Shown here one piece after another: positions 38,052 to 47,450 of a stretch of DNA of 64,000 nt. Origin of the DNA: Adhaeribacter aerolatus (GTDB taxonomy: Bacteria > Bacteroidota > Bacteroidia > Cytophagales > Hymenobacteraceae). A program made the position numbers and the translations under genes. Position 1 is the stretch's first letter, and the number at the start of each line of letters is the position of its first letter. The notes under the pieces are model-generated. The model saw nothing but the letters and a program-made list of their open reading frames with translations, did no database searches and had not been told where the DNA came from. The stretch covers positions 43,880 to 107,879 of the forward strand of contig NZ_BJYS01000028.1 of NCBI RefSeq assembly GCF_007991635.1, written 5' to 3'.

Positions 38052-38974
38052 ATACGCATCTGTTTACTTATTTTTATAAAATATTCAATATTGTCTAACA
38101 ACAAATCCACATAATTAATTTACCATAAACTTACTTTTATCTAATTTAACACACAATAACCAAGCATCCATAAAGCTTTCACTAATAAAATCGCAGCAAT
38201 ATAATCCAATTTATTTGATATACCATTTATTTTTCTTAAACTATTTTAAATACAAGTTAAATTAACTAATTATTAATAGCCGCATAAGATATGCAACTTT
38301 ATTTTATTTCAATTACATCTAAATATCAGTCATTTATAAGAACATATTATAAATAAAGGCTTTCAAATCAAACTATCGTTTTTGCTTATCATAACTATAT
38401 TAACACCAACACCACAACAGAAAAAACGCGAAATTATATCTTAGTATTAGCATAAATATTAATTATTTTATATATTTATTTAAGTTTTGAACTCATTATA
38501 AAAAAATATAATTATTAAACCACCAATATAATTTAACAAAATATTAAATTTTATAATTTTATTTATAATAAACATCATCTATATTTAACTTGTTTTTAAG
38601 TGCATTAATATTTCTGAATAAAATCTCACTTATTTGTTGCAGGCCAGGCAACCAATCAGATAATCCTTGCGTGGTGGCTACACTATTTACCGGAACTATT
38701 GCTTTACCCAGTAGTTTCTTTTCCATTCACCTGAATAATTTGAGGCCCATACAGCAACAGCATCCTTCTAAAATTTAGAAAAACTGCTATTGGTGTATTT
38801 GCCAGAAAAACAGATGCAGACATGAAATAAACAAAACAAAAAACACCGGCAGCAATACCGTAAATTTCCGCTTACAGTAATGGTCAGTCATTTTAACAAG
38901 CCACCAGGCAATATTTAGTTATGGCATTAGCATACAGTAGTCTCAATATTTTTCATCTTTAAAAATTAAAAATT
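38052..38974. other. Long, extremely AT-rich intergenic region
   Basis: More than 900 bases without a believable gene. A short plus-strand frame at 38590-38778 lacks any recognisable feature. Base composition is extreme: 38461-38520 contains only 5 G or C in 60. The right end (about 38640-38974) is less AT-rich and must hold the promoter of the sorbosone-dehydrogenase-like gene. Such DNA is a typical target for H-NS-like silencing proteins or a scar of past insertions; no insertion-sequence end was found. Confidence 0.6.
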
Positions 38975-40528
38975 ATGGAAAGAAAGACGAGTACCGCCAG
39001 TACCTTTTTAACCCAAGTTCCCCGGTGGAGCCGTCCGGCTCCAGCAAAAACTACTCCTAACCGGTTATTTTCTACGGTTGGTTTAGCCTTGCTCCTAAGT
39101 ACATTGCTGCTACAGAGTTGTCAGGAAGAAATAAAAGAGGCAGCGCCCACCGATTCTCAAACCAGTGAAGAATTATCCGTTGCCCACTTCAACATGAAGC
39201 CCGTAGACCTGGCTCCTATTGCCACTAATCTGGTGTCGCCGCTGGGAGTAGAAGAAGCCCCGGACGGCAGCAACCGTTTGTTTATTCTGGATCAGATCGG
39301 AAAAATCTGGATAGTAAATGCAGCGGACAACCAGTTAACCACCCCTTTCCTGGATGTTACGAGTAAAATGGTAACACTTAATCCGCGCTACGATGAGCGG
39401 GGCTTACTCGGCTTTACTTTTCACCCGGATTTTAAAAATAATGGCCGCTTCTTTATTTATTATACCCTCCCGCCCCGCCCCGGCGGACCAACGCCTACTA
39501 CCACCTGGAACAATCTGAGCCGGATTTCGGAATTCCGCGTGTCGGCGGGTAACCCGAACGTAGCCGATTTGAGTACAGAAAAAGTAATATTGGAATTGGA
39601 CGATCCGCAATCGAACCACAACGGCGGCACCATTGCGTTTGGCCCGGACGGCTACCTGTACATTGCCATTGGTGATGGCGGCGGCGCCAATGATGTGGAC
39701 CCTGGTCACGTGGAAGACTGGTACCCGGTTAATAAAGGCGGTAACGGTCAGGATATTGAGGCCAACCTGTTCGGCAATATTTTACGTTTAGATGTAAACA
39801 GCGGCGCCCCTTACCGTATTCCGGCCGACAACCCCTTTGTGGGTAAAACCGGCCGCGACGAAATATGGGCCTACGGCTTCCGCAACCCCTTCCGGTTCTC
39901 TTTTGATATGAGCGGCTCCCGCCGGATGTTTGCCGGCGATGCCGGGCAGTTGCTGTTCGAAGAAATTGATGTGGTAGAAAAAGGCCAGAATTACGGCTGG
40001 AACGTAAAAGAAGGCACCTCCTGCTTTAATGCGGCCGATCCGCTGAAACCCTTAGCTTCCTGCCCCAGTGTTGATGTATACGGCCGGCGGTTAATCAATC
40101 CGGTGATCCAGGTGAATAATTACCGGAATCCGGTAAATGGCCGGGCTACTACCATTATTGGGGGCAACGTTTACCGCGGTAACGATATTCCGGGCTTCCA
40201 GGGCAAGTACATTTTCGGCACCTTCTCGCAAAACCCAGGCACACCCGATGCCGAGCTATTTATTTCGCAGCCTTCCGGTCCGGGCTTGTGGGATTACCGC
40301 GAAATCAATCTGGTAAACCGCCCCGACGATTTAGGATATTACCTGAAAGGCTTTGGCCAGGATTTAGAAGGCGAAATATACCTGACCGTTTCAGAGCTGT
40401 CAGGGCCTACCGGCAATACCGGCAAAGTGTTTAAACTGGTATTAGCCGATAAAGAAAAAGGTAAAGGCAAGGGTCACGCCCAGGATAATAGCGGGAAAGA
40501 CAATAATCGCGGCAAAGGGAGAGGCTAA
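38975..40528 (+). CDS. Glucose/sorbosone-dehydrogenase-like lipoprotein (PQQ-type beta-propeller)
   Basis: A periplasmic sugar dehydrogenase-like protein. The start is followed by a polar ~30-residue stretch, then a hydrophobic segment with lipobox LLLQSC (Cys49), an unusually long leader. The propeller holds family landmarks: NHNGGTIAFGPDGYLYIAIGDGG with the catalytic His, DEIWAYGFRNPFRFSFD, and FEEIDVVEKGQNYGWNVKEG. Members oxidise aldose sugars using PQQ; whether PQQ is bound here is not shown. The last ~25 residues are a Lys/Gly/Asn-rich repetitive tail (KGKGKGHAQDN). It is transcribed alone and closed by a strong terminator. Confidence 0.87.
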   Translation: MERKTSTASTFLTQVPRWSRPAPAKTTPNRLFSTVGLALLLSTLLLQSCQEEIKEAAPTDSQTSEELSVAHFNMKPVDLAPIATNLVSPLGVEEAPDGSNRLFILDQIGKIWIVNAADNQLTTPFLDVTSKMVTLNPRYDERGLLGFTFHPDFKNNGRFFIYYTLPPRPGGPTPTTTWNNLSRISEFRVSAGNPNVADLSTEKVILELDDPQSNHNGGTIAFGPDGYLYIAIGDGGGANDVDPGHVEDWYPVNKGGNGQDIEANLFGNILRLDVNSGAPYRIPADNPFVGKTGRDEIWAYGFRNPFRFSFDMSGSRRMFAGDAGQLLFEEIDVVEKGQNYGWNVKEGTSCFNAADPLKPLASCPSVDVYGRRLINPVIQVNNYRNPVNGRATTIIGGNVYRGNDIPGFQGKYIFGTFSQNPGTPDAELFISQPSGPGLWDYREINLVNRPDDLGYYLKGFGQDLEGEIYLTVSELSGPTGNTGKVFKLVLADKEKGKGKGHAQDNSGKDNNRGKGRG

Positions 40529-40544
40529 TAGTTAAGCCTATTTA

Positions 40545-40584
40545 AAATAAATGAAGCCTCCACACCAAGAGGCTTCATTTATTT
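40545..40584. terminator. Bidirectional terminator
   Basis: A perfect 16-base stem (40545-40560 and 40569-40584, core ATGAAGCCTC) with an 8-base loop and AAATAAAT/ATTTATTT arm ends, 16 bases after the stop of the sorbosone-dehydrogenase-like gene. Confidence 0.9.
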
Positions 40585-40839
40585 ATAAATTACACGATAG
40601 GCGTGTATTTGTCTTTTGAAAGATTTTATCTTTAAATGGTAATCCGCTAACTGGAAGTCTACTCCAAAGTAATTTCCAGGGAAACCGGCTCTGTTGAGTT
40701 TTCTGGGCGGTAAACCTTTCTTTCTGCTGCGAAATGCTTCATACCTCACCACCGAAAATCTAAAAGAGGATTTATCTTCCCAAAGACCCTCCTTGCCCAA
40801 ACTGATGTCAGGAGCTTCATTGTTCTGTTTTGCAGGCAC
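40579..40839 (-). CDS. Doubtful small ORF, 86 residues
   Basis: An open frame on the minus strand that starts 35 bases after the amidohydrolase stop and ends inside the terminator hairpin. The product is basic, has no signal peptide or recognisable domain, and ends HAYRVIYK. A plus-strand frame (40694-40888) overlaps it. I list it because otherwise this 300-base stretch holds no gene; it may be non-coding or a decayed gene fragment. Confidence 0.22.
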   Translation of the reverse strand: MPAKQNNEAPDISLGKEGLWEDKSSFRFSVVRYEAFRSRKKGLPPRKLNRAGFPGNYFGVDFQLADYHLKIKSFKRQIHAYRVIYK

Positions 40840-40874
40840 GTCTGAAGGCGCGGTTACCGCTTGGGCAATATTAA

Positions 40875-42239
40875 TTATTGCTTTTTAAGTTTCTGAAGCT
40901 GTTGTTGCAGGTAAGTTTTGGGTAGCCAGCGGTTGCCGAGCATGACGCCTTCTATCCGGCGGGTTTGGGTAATATCCTGCAAAGGGTTACCAGCCAGCAA
41001 GATTAAATCCGATACGGCTCCCACCTTAATAGTACCCGTATTTTCTGTTTGGTTCAGGTATTTGGCTACGTTAACCGTACCGGTTTGTAAAGCCTGAAAA
41101 GGTGTAAGGCCCGCATCTACCAGATATTTAAGTTCCTGGTGCGTAGAAAAACCGGGTACGTTAAATATTTGTGGTGCATCGCAGCCCAACAGCAGTCCCA
41201 CGCCATTTTGCTGACAAGCTAATATTAATTTCCGCCGCAACTGAATATAATCTTTCATTTTAGCGGCATTGTACTGCGGATTGGCTTGCAGGTTCTTTTT
41301 GCTGTTAGCCCAGTTTCGCCTTACTTCCGGCGCCATATACACCATTTCGGGAGCTTTGCTGAACTGCTCTACGGGTATGGGCGAGAACCAACGCTCGGCC
41401 AGCGCCTGGGTAGGCACCACCCAAATATTCTTTGCCTTTAAACCTTGCATTAATTTAGGTATGCGGGTCGTATCTGCTTTATCGGCCACAAACATTCCAA
41501 ATAAACCTACTTGCTCCTGCTTCATACTATCAATTCCCGGCACCAGCCCTTCAATAAAACCATCGAGGTGATCGATAGAAGAATAACCGGCGTTAATGGC
41601 CCGCCAGATGCCCACATCAAAAGAAACGTGCCCCACAAACGGAATATTTACTTCTTTGGCGGTACTGGCCATCGCATCAAACGTTTCAAGGGTAAGGCCC
41701 GGATGCAATTTTAAATAATTATACCCGGCTGCTTTCTGCTGCCGCACCATGGTAGCGGCCTGCTCCGGTGTTTTAACACTTTGCCCGCTAAACGACGGGC
41801 CGGTAGTATAAAAATGAGGACCTAATATTTCGCCGCTGTTAATTTTACTGCGCAGTTCCAAGTGGCGCGGGTGCCCCAGCATGCCCCGGATGGTGGTAAT
41901 TCCATTGGCGGCAAACAGCATCAAAACCTCTTTCATGGGTTCCAGGTTATCTATTGGCGGTACGTGGGCGTGCATTTCGGCCAATCCCGGTATTAAATAT
42001 TTGCCTTTGGCTTCTACCAGGGTAGCCGCTTTGCCGTACTTCGCGTTTTTGGCCTCGCCCACATAAGTAATTTTACCGTCTTTTACCACCACTGTCTGGT
42101 TAGCCAACACCCGCTCCCGGTCCATGGGTATTACGTTTACGTTCCGGAAAACCACTTCGCCTTGCTTTACAGTAGCTGTTCCCTGGCCATTTACCTGGAG
42201 CTGAATCAGGCAAAATATTAAAATCCAACAATATCTCAT
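40875..42239 (-). CDS. Exported metal-dependent amidohydrolase
   Basis: A member of the amidohydrolase superfamily (imidazolonepropionase/prolidase-like branch) carrying a signal peptide (YCWILIFCLIQLQVNGQG), so it acts in the periplasm. The metal site is intact: HAH in LAEMHAHVPP, the probable carboxylated Lys in YLKLHPG, His in FVGHVSFD and SIDHLDGF, and Asp in LLGCDAPQ. The C-terminal strand-rich part (VGAVSDLILLAGNPL) closes the composite barrel typical of the superfamily. Substrate unknown; related enzymes cleave cyclic amides or Xaa-Pro dipeptides. Single gene. Confidence 0.88.
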   Translation of the reverse strand: MRYCWILIFCLIQLQVNGQGTATVKQGEVVFRNVNVIPMDRERVLANQTVVVKDGKITYVGEAKNAKYGKAATLVEAKGKYLIPGLAEMHAHVPPIDNLEPMKEVLMLFAANGITTIRGMLGHPRHLELRSKINSGEILGPHFYTTGPSFSGQSVKTPEQAATMVRQQKAAGYNYLKLHPGLTLETFDAMASTAKEVNIPFVGHVSFDVGIWRAINAGYSSIDHLDGFIEGLVPGIDSMKQEQVGLFGMFVADKADTTRIPKLMQGLKAKNIWVVPTQALAERWFSPIPVEQFSKAPEMVYMAPEVRRNWANSKKNLQANPQYNAAKMKDYIQLRRKLILACQQNGVGLLLGCDAPQIFNVPGFSTHQELKYLVDAGLTPFQALQTGTVNVAKYLNQTENTGTIKVGAVSDLILLAGNPLQDITQTRRIEGVMLGNRWLPKTYLQQQLQKLKKQ

Positions 42240-42336
42240 AACTGGCTATTTGGTATTAGGTAAAAAACAACAGCTAATCAGCTTATTAAATGTAATATTA
42301 TTTAGCCGGATATTAAAAAATTAATGTTACAAGAGG

Positions 42337-42636
42337 ACCTCACCCAAAATCCCTCTCCTGAAAAAGGAGAGGGACTTTGATTAGTATTTCAGTCATTACA
42401 ATAAAGGTGTTTAAGGGCTTCTTCTTTAGAAAATTTATCAAGCGAATTGAATAGATAATTCTGGTATTTGGATAGCAGTAATAAGGGACAAAATAGTTTT
42501 GAAGGAATTTACTGCATCCACTATATGGTACTACCTTACAGAACAATATTTATTCTCCTGATAAAAGCGTTTCCCCTAATAAATGCGTTACCGGAGCTCC
42601 CTTTCTCCCAGAGGAGAAGGGGTTGGGGGATGAGGC
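42337..42636. repeat. Palindrome-ended MITE-like repeat, copy A (300 bp)
   Basis: The ends are imperfect inverted repeats of about 40 bases: left ACCTCACCC...CCCTCTCC..., right ...GGAGAAGGGG...GGGATGAGGC. Each end is itself a hairpin, for example CCCTCTCC and GGAGAGGG around 42351-42373. Both ends and parts of the interior recur inverted in copy B at 55946-56117; copy A has about 130 extra interior bases. No transposase gene is inside. It occupies most of the gap between the amidohydrolase and amidase genes. Confidence 0.75.
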
Positions 42637-42693
42637 GGCAACTGCCCTACTTTTTGTTCGCTTCAAATTCATATATTTAACAAAACAGCAACC

Positions 42694-44328
42694 ATGAACC
42701 GAAGAAACTTCTTAAGAAATAGCTCCCTGGCTGGTTTAACCTTATCTACACTAACTTTAGGTGCCTGCAATTCGGGTTCCGCGGGTAAGCGTGGGGCCGA
42801 GAAAACCACCGGCCACCACCGCGCCGATAATTTTGAATTAAACGAAGTAACCATTACCGATTTGCAGCAAAAAATGCAGAACGGCGAATATACCTCTCGG
42901 TCCATAACCCAGCTATACCTGGATCGGATTGAGGCTATTGATAAAAATGGACCTAAGCTGAACGCCGTAATTGAATTAAATCCGGATGCTTTAAATATTG
43001 CCGATGCCCTGGACCAGGAACGGAAAAATGGAAAAATACGCGGCCCGTTGCACGGCATTCCGGTTTTGATAAAAGATAATATTGATACGGCCGATAAAAT
43101 GTCCACGTCAGCGGGCTCTTTGGCGCTGGCCGATAACAAAGCCGCCCAGGATGCCTTTATTGTAAAAAAGCTACGCGAGGCGGGCGCCGTTATCCTGGGT
43201 AAAACCAACTTGAGCGAATGGGCGAATTTCCGGTCTACCCGGTCCACGAGCGGCTGGAGCAGCCGGGGCGGCCAAACGCGTAATCCTTACGTGCTGGACC
43301 GTACGCCCTGCGGATCCAGTTCGGGCTCGGGCGTGGTGGTAGCCGCTAACTTGTGCGTAGTAGCGGTTGGTACCGAAACCGATGGCTCGGTGGTTTGCCC
43401 GGCTTCGGTCAACGGCGTAGTGGGTTTGAAACCAACCGTGGGGCTAATCAGCCGTTCGGGCATTATTCCGATTTCCGAAACCCAGGATACGGCCGGACCG
43501 ATGGCCAGAACGGTACGCGATACGGCTATTTTATTAAGCTTCCTGACCGGCATTGACCCCGCCGATGCCGTTACGCAAGAAAGCGAAGGCCAAATACAGC
43601 CGGATTATACCCAGTTTCTGGATGCCAACGGCTTACAAGGCAAAAGAATCGGGATAGAAAAATCATTTCTGAAAGGTCATCCGGGTATCGATACTTTACT
43701 ACAGAAAGCATTGGACCTGGTAAAAAGCAAGGGCGCTACCATTGTAGAGGTGGATATTCTGAAAAAAACAGGCGGGTTGAGCGAATCGGAATTTAAGGTG
43801 CTGCAATACGAATTTAAAGACGGGCTGAATAAATATTTGGCGAAGACCAACGGCCAGGTAAAATCGCTGCAGCAGCTGATTGCTTTTAATAAAGAAAATG
43901 AGGCCAAAGTAATGCCTTATTTTAAGCAGGAAATTCTTGAAAGCTCAGAAAAACTCGGCGACCTGACCAGTACCGCATACCGGGAAGCTTTACAAAAAAA
44001 CCGGACTGTTTCCCGCCAATCCATTGATAACCTATTGCGGGAACACCGGTTAGATGCCATCTCGGGCCCTACTTACGGGCCGCCGTGGTGCATCGACCTG
44101 GTGAACGGCGATTATTCTACCGGCTACGGCTTTACTTCACCGGCGGCTATTTCGGGGTATCCGCACATTACCGTACCCTTGGGCCAGGTACAAGGCTTGC
44201 CCATTGGTCTCTCCTTTTTCAGTACGGCTTATACCGAAGGCGAATTATTAAAACTGGCTTACGCTTACGAACAAGCTTCCCAGAACCGGGTATTACCTAC
44301 TTTTAAAACGTCCGCTGCGTTATCGTAA
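42694..44328 (+). CDS. Amidase-signature-family enzyme, exported lipoprotein
   Basis: Hydrolyses amide bonds with the Ser-cisSer-Lys triad of the amidase signature family. Lys127 lies in VLIKDNIDT, the cis-serine in the GSSSGSG loop (208-213), and the nucleophile serine at about 232 in TETDGSVVCPA. The N-terminus has twin arginines (NRRNFLRNSSLAGL) followed by lipobox TLGAC (Cys25), so Tat-type export and lipid anchoring are likely. Length 544 is usual. It is not part of a gatCAB set, so I do not call it glutamyl-tRNA amidotransferase. Substrate unknown. Single gene. Confidence 0.9.
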   Translation: MNRRNFLRNSSLAGLTLSTLTLGACNSGSAGKRGAEKTTGHHRADNFELNEVTITDLQQKMQNGEYTSRSITQLYLDRIEAIDKNGPKLNAVIELNPDALNIADALDQERKNGKIRGPLHGIPVLIKDNIDTADKMSTSAGSLALADNKAAQDAFIVKKLREAGAVILGKTNLSEWANFRSTRSTSGWSSRGGQTRNPYVLDRTPCGSSSGSGVVVAANLCVVAVGTETDGSVVCPASVNGVVGLKPTVGLISRSGIIPISETQDTAGPMARTVRDTAILLSFLTGIDPADAVTQESEGQIQPDYTQFLDANGLQGKRIGIEKSFLKGHPGIDTLLQKALDLVKSKGATIVEVDILKKTGGLSESEFKVLQYEFKDGLNKYLAKTNGQVKSLQQLIAFNKENEAKVMPYFKQEILESSEKLGDLTSTAYREALQKNRTVSRQSIDNLLREHRLDAISGPTYGPPWCIDLVNGDYSTGYGFTSPAAISGYPHITVPLGQVQGLPIGLSFFSTAYTEGELLKLAYAYEQASQNRVLPTFKTSAALS

Positions 44329-44651
44329 ATTAAAGTCAGTAGCTGAGAAGATTAATAATAGGTTTAATAGCTAAGGCGGGTGGAGTCCGAATCCATCTGG
44401 CATTTTGGCCTGTACTTTCCGAAGTAATAAATATCTTACTCTGCTATAAATCAGCCACCATCCGTCTAAAACAGCCTAAGTATTGAGAGTAAGAGGAATC
44501 AGCGGCGTTTATTTCGGGTAGCCAATATTTATTGAAACTTTATTTCATTTCCGGGGTAATCTCAGGAAGGACGGATAACTATATTTTAATATTAACTTTT
44601 ATAACCTAGTATAAGTGGTGTTACGCAATTTATTATCAGGCTTGAGCTCTC

Positions 44652-44719
44652 ACCTCTTTCAGGCAGAAGGAAAAATATTTGTTTACCAGCTAAATAGTTT
44701 CCTTCTGCCCGAAAGAGGT
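44652..44719. repeat. Long inverted repeat in the amidase-ndh gap
   Basis: Two 22-base arms (44652-44673 and 44698-44719; ACCTCTTTC and GGCAGAAGGAAA blocks) pair with one mismatch around a 24-base loop. It lies 320 bases after the amidase stop and 160 before the ndh start, without a T run on either side, so it is not an ordinary terminator. The rest of the 552-base gap shows no gene. Confidence 0.7.
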
Positions 44720-44880
44720 AAAATGCTTTAACGCTATTCTTTTAACTTCTGCGTATGTGTAATTATAATCAGCAATTGGCAAAAGAAATCATATACCGGT
44801 TTTTACCCGGAAGGAAAAACAAAATATTCTCCGGCGCTCTAAACCAGATAAATATTAATACAACCGCTACATAAACCTAT

Positions 44881-46224
44881 ATGCTCAGACTGGAAGAACT
44901 TTCGCTTAACGTACCCGAAACCACTAAGCCCCGGGTTATTATTATTGGGGGTGGCTTTGGCGGCATTAACCTGGCCCGCAAATTACCGGGTAAAGATTTT
45001 CAAGTGGTCATGTTTAACAAGCAAAATTACCACGGCTTCTGGCCGCTTTTATACCAGGTTGCTACCGCCGGCCTCGAACCCGATGCCATTGCCGAACCTT
45101 TGCGGAAAATGTTCGACGAGGATTACGAAGATTTTCATTTCCGGCCAGTCCGGGTAAGCCGCATTAATCCTGAATCTAAAACCATAAGCACCGCCATTGG
45201 CGATTTGCGGTACGACTACTTAGTTATTGCCACCGGAACCAAATCTAATTTTTTCGGCAACGAGCAAATTAAAAAATATTCTTTCCCGCTGAAGCAAATT
45301 CCGGATGCCCTTAACCTGCGAAGCCAGTTGCTGCAATCGTTTGAATTGGCCAACATGACCAAAGACCCGGAAAAACGCCAAAGTTTGTTAAACATTGTAA
45401 TTGTGGGCGGTGGCCCGACGGGGGTAGAAATGGCCGGATCGCTGGCCGAAATGCGGAAACACATCTTGCCCGGCGATTACCCCGGCATGGATTTCAGCAA
45501 AATGAATATTTACTTAGTAGAAGGTTTAGACCGCGTATTGCCGCCCATGTCGCCGGAATCGAGTCAGAAAACCCATAAATACCTGGAGGAGATGGGCATT
45601 ATTATTAAGCTGAAAACCCTGGTAGAATCGTACGACGGCGAGGTGGCAACCCTGAAAGGCGGCGAGCAAATCCGTACCCAGACATTGGTTTGGGCAGCCG
45701 GGGTAGCCGGCGCTACCGTAGAGGGCATGCCGGCCGAAACCGTGGAGCGGGGCAAATATATTGTAAACCGCTTTAACCAGGTAAAAGGGTACACCGATAT
45801 TTTTGCTATTGGCGATATTGCCAAAATGACTACCGATTTATTTCCCAACGGGCACCCGGGAGTAGCGCAACCGGCTATTCAGCAAGGGAGGCATCTGGCC
45901 AAAAACTTTCAGCGACTGCTCCGCGGCGAAACTTACGAACCTTTCGAGTATTTCGACAAAGGCTCGCTGGCCATAATTGGCCGCAACCGGGCGGTGGCCG
46001 ACTTACCGAAAAATATTAAATTAGGTGGTTTTATTGCCTGGGTGGCCTGGTTGTTTGTGCACCTTTATTACCTGATTGGCTTCCGGAACAAGCTGGTGGT
46101 TATCAGCAACTGGGTTTACCGGTTCTTTACCTACGAGCACGGCACCCGTTTAATTATCCGGGCTTTTGTGCGCAAAGACGATAAACAAGGGCAGGAATTT
46201 ATTAAACTCCAGCGAATGGACTAG
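44881..46224 (+). CDS. ndh: Type II NADH dehydrogenase (NAD(P)/FAD-dependent oxidoreductase)
   Basis: A single-subunit, non-proton-pumping respiratory NADH:quinone oxidoreductase on the inner face of the cytoplasmic membrane. The FAD-binding motif (VIIIGGGFGGINLARKL) is near the N-terminus and the NADH-binding motif (IVIVGGGPTGVEMAGSLAEM) near residue 170. The NDH-2 landmarks YHGFWPLLYQVATAGLEPDAIA, the second FAD segment YTDIFAIGDIAKM and the quinone-side AQPAIQQGRHLAKN are all present. A C-terminal hydrophobic/amphipathic segment (GGFIAWVAWLFVHLYYLIGFRNK) provides membrane attachment. Length 447 is normal. A hairpin terminator follows. Confidence 0.93.
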   Translation: MLRLEELSLNVPETTKPRVIIIGGGFGGINLARKLPGKDFQVVMFNKQNYHGFWPLLYQVATAGLEPDAIAEPLRKMFDEDYEDFHFRPVRVSRINPESKTISTAIGDLRYDYLVIATGTKSNFFGNEQIKKYSFPLKQIPDALNLRSQLLQSFELANMTKDPEKRQSLLNIVIVGGGPTGVEMAGSLAEMRKHILPGDYPGMDFSKMNIYLVEGLDRVLPPMSPESSQKTHKYLEEMGIIIKLKTLVESYDGEVATLKGGEQIRTQTLVWAAGVAGATVEGMPAETVERGKYIVNRFNQVKGYTDIFAIGDIAKMTTDLFPNGHPGVAQPAIQQGRHLAKNFQRLLRGETYEPFEYFDKGSLAIIGRNRAVADLPKNIKLGGFIAWVAWLFVHLYYLIGFRNKLVVISNWVYRFFTYEHGTRLIIRAFVRKDDKQGQEFIKLQRMD

Positions 46225-46268
46225 CTCTGCTGGTTTAAAGGAGAAGTTAAATAAATATTATAAATAAT

Positions 46269-46304
46269 AATCCGGCTACAGGTATTATCCTGGCCGGATT
46301 TTTA
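46269..46304 (+). terminator. Terminator after ndh
   Basis: Arms AATCCGGC (46269-46276) and GCCGGATT (46293-46300), extended after a 2-base bulge by CAGG/CCTG around a TATTAT loop and followed by TTTTAT, 45 bases after the ndh stop. Confidence 0.8.
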
Positions 46305-46436
46305 TATTTGCGGAACAAGGCGAAAGGTTAGTTGGCGCTAAAACTTTCAACCAAATATTCTGCCTTTTACTAGCAGTTTCACTGCTACTGTTAAAACCCA
46401 AAGGCCCTAGTGGTGGCAAAAGATTTTTTGCCTGCT

Positions 46437-46913
46437 TCAGCTATTATTAACCTGTAAGAGTATTTTTTTTATCAGTACAATTTGCCCTAAATGGTAGTGG
46501 GTATGCTCTATAATCCCGTGAATATTTCGGTAGTAATTCCCGTATTTATTATTCGCAAAATCTTCCCAAAGTTTATGCTCTGGTAACTGCTCCAATAAGC
46601 TGGCAAAGCTTTCGGCATCTGCCCAGGTCTTGTCCATCAATTTTTCCCAATCTTCCTGGGAGCTAATCGGCGGCAGGTTAAAACTATCCGTATCGCTGGC
46701 ATCCAGTGGTTCTCCCTCCAATACCTTTAAAACCCGACTTACATAGTAACTCGTATGATAAACCAAAGCCGCAATGGTATTACAATTATGTATTGGTGTA
46801 GTGGCTTGTTGCCAGGTTAGGCCGGCCAGACTTTCTTTCAGGTTTACTTCGGTCCAGTTACCGCCAAAATATACTTCCCGAAAGTGCTTCGCTATTTGTT
46901 CGGATATTTTCAT
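46437..46913 (-). CDS. DinB-like four-helix-bundle protein
   Basis: A 158-residue cytoplasmic protein of the DinB/YfiT-like superfamily. Helix starts and metal ligands fit: His53 in LVYHTSYYVSRV and His137/His141 in IIEHTHYHLGQIVLIKK, the family's typical three-His metal site. Relatives include thiol-dependent (bacillithiol-type) transferases and damage-induced proteins of unknown role; the exact reaction here cannot be told. It is convergent with ndh. It lies just downstream of the low-GC cassette-like region but has the GC and codon habits of the chromosome, so I place it outside that insert. Confidence 0.82.
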   Translation of the reverse strand: MKISEQIAKHFREVYFGGNWTEVNLKESLAGLTWQQATTPIHNCNTIAALVYHTSYYVSRVLKVLEGEPLDASDTDSFNLPPISSQEDWEKLMDKTWADAESFASLLEQLPEHKLWEDFANNKYGNYYRNIHGIIEHTHYHLGQIVLIKKILLQVNNS

Positions 46914-47010
46914 GAATTTAAGTTGTAATTGCGGCCAAAACGGTTAGTAAATAAAGAGAGCATGGAGTAGCCGAAGCTTTGTTTATGTACCGTGTTGGGT
47001 AAAGGCATTT

Positions 47011-47427
47011 TTAGATTTCGTGTTCACCCCAAGGCTCAAGAAATTCCAACTTCTTTTTATTAACAAACTTATAAGGGTAATAATAAATTAGCTTCCCTTC
47101 AACATTTTCGTGCTTAATTGAAATCAGTATGGCGTCTTTGGGAAGATTATACTTTTCATTTTGCACTCTAACGTCATATGCTATGCTGTAGGCTCTAACT
47201 TTATTTTTGTTAAATGCTTCTTCAAAGGCTGAAGTCAGTTCATTTATTATTTTTTGACTTTCAGGGTATTCTTCATCCTCAAAGAAGCTGACTGGTGTAA
47301 ATTTTCCTGATGAACTAATCTTTGAACCGAATGGATAGTATTCACCAGAGTCAAGGAGCAAATTCTCTGCAAATTCTACAGAGTATCCTATTAACTTTTC
47401 GATGTCACTTTTGACTTCTGGCTCCAT
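47011..47427 (-). CDS. Hypothetical protein in cassette-like insert
   Basis: A 138-residue soluble protein that I do not recognise. It begins with an acidic helix (PEVKSDIEKLIGYSVEFAENLL), has a central FFEDEEYPESQKIINEL helix, and a beta-rich C-terminal half (AILISIKHENVEGKLIYYYPYKF) ending acidic. Tyr, Lys and Glu are abundant and codons are A/T-ended, unlike flanking genes. It starts 23 bases after an attC-like site, and a further ACCCAAC core (46994-47000) lies 10 bases past its stop, the arrangement expected of an integron gene cassette. It could be an immunity- or stress-type protein, but nothing in the sequence proves that. Confidence 0.6.
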   Translation of the reverse strand: MEPEVKSDIEKLIGYSVEFAENLLLDSGEYYPFGSKISSSGKFTPVSFFEDEEYPESQKIINELTSAFEEAFNKNKVRAYSIAYDVRVQNEKYNLPKDAILISIKHENVEGKLIYYYPYKFVNKKKLEFLEPWGEHEI

Positions 47428-47450
47428 AATTCAATACTTATGATTTTTTT

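Noticed and set aside
38590..38778. 62-codon plus-strand frame in the AT-rich desert
   Set aside because: No signal peptide, domain or sensible composition; likely chance.
42340..42546. 68-codon minus-strand frame within the MITE-like copy A
   Set aside because: Its sequence is that of the repeat ends and interior, and copy B does not keep the frame.
42669..43247. 192-codon frame antisense to the amidase gene
   Set aside because: Fully overlaps the amidase with its intact catalytic motifs; no recognisable features of its own.
46914..47000. A complete third attC-like site after the 138-residue gene
   Set aside because: Only the first core (ACCCAAC, 46994-47000) is present; no GTTRRRY partner or inner paired arms were found before the DinB gene.
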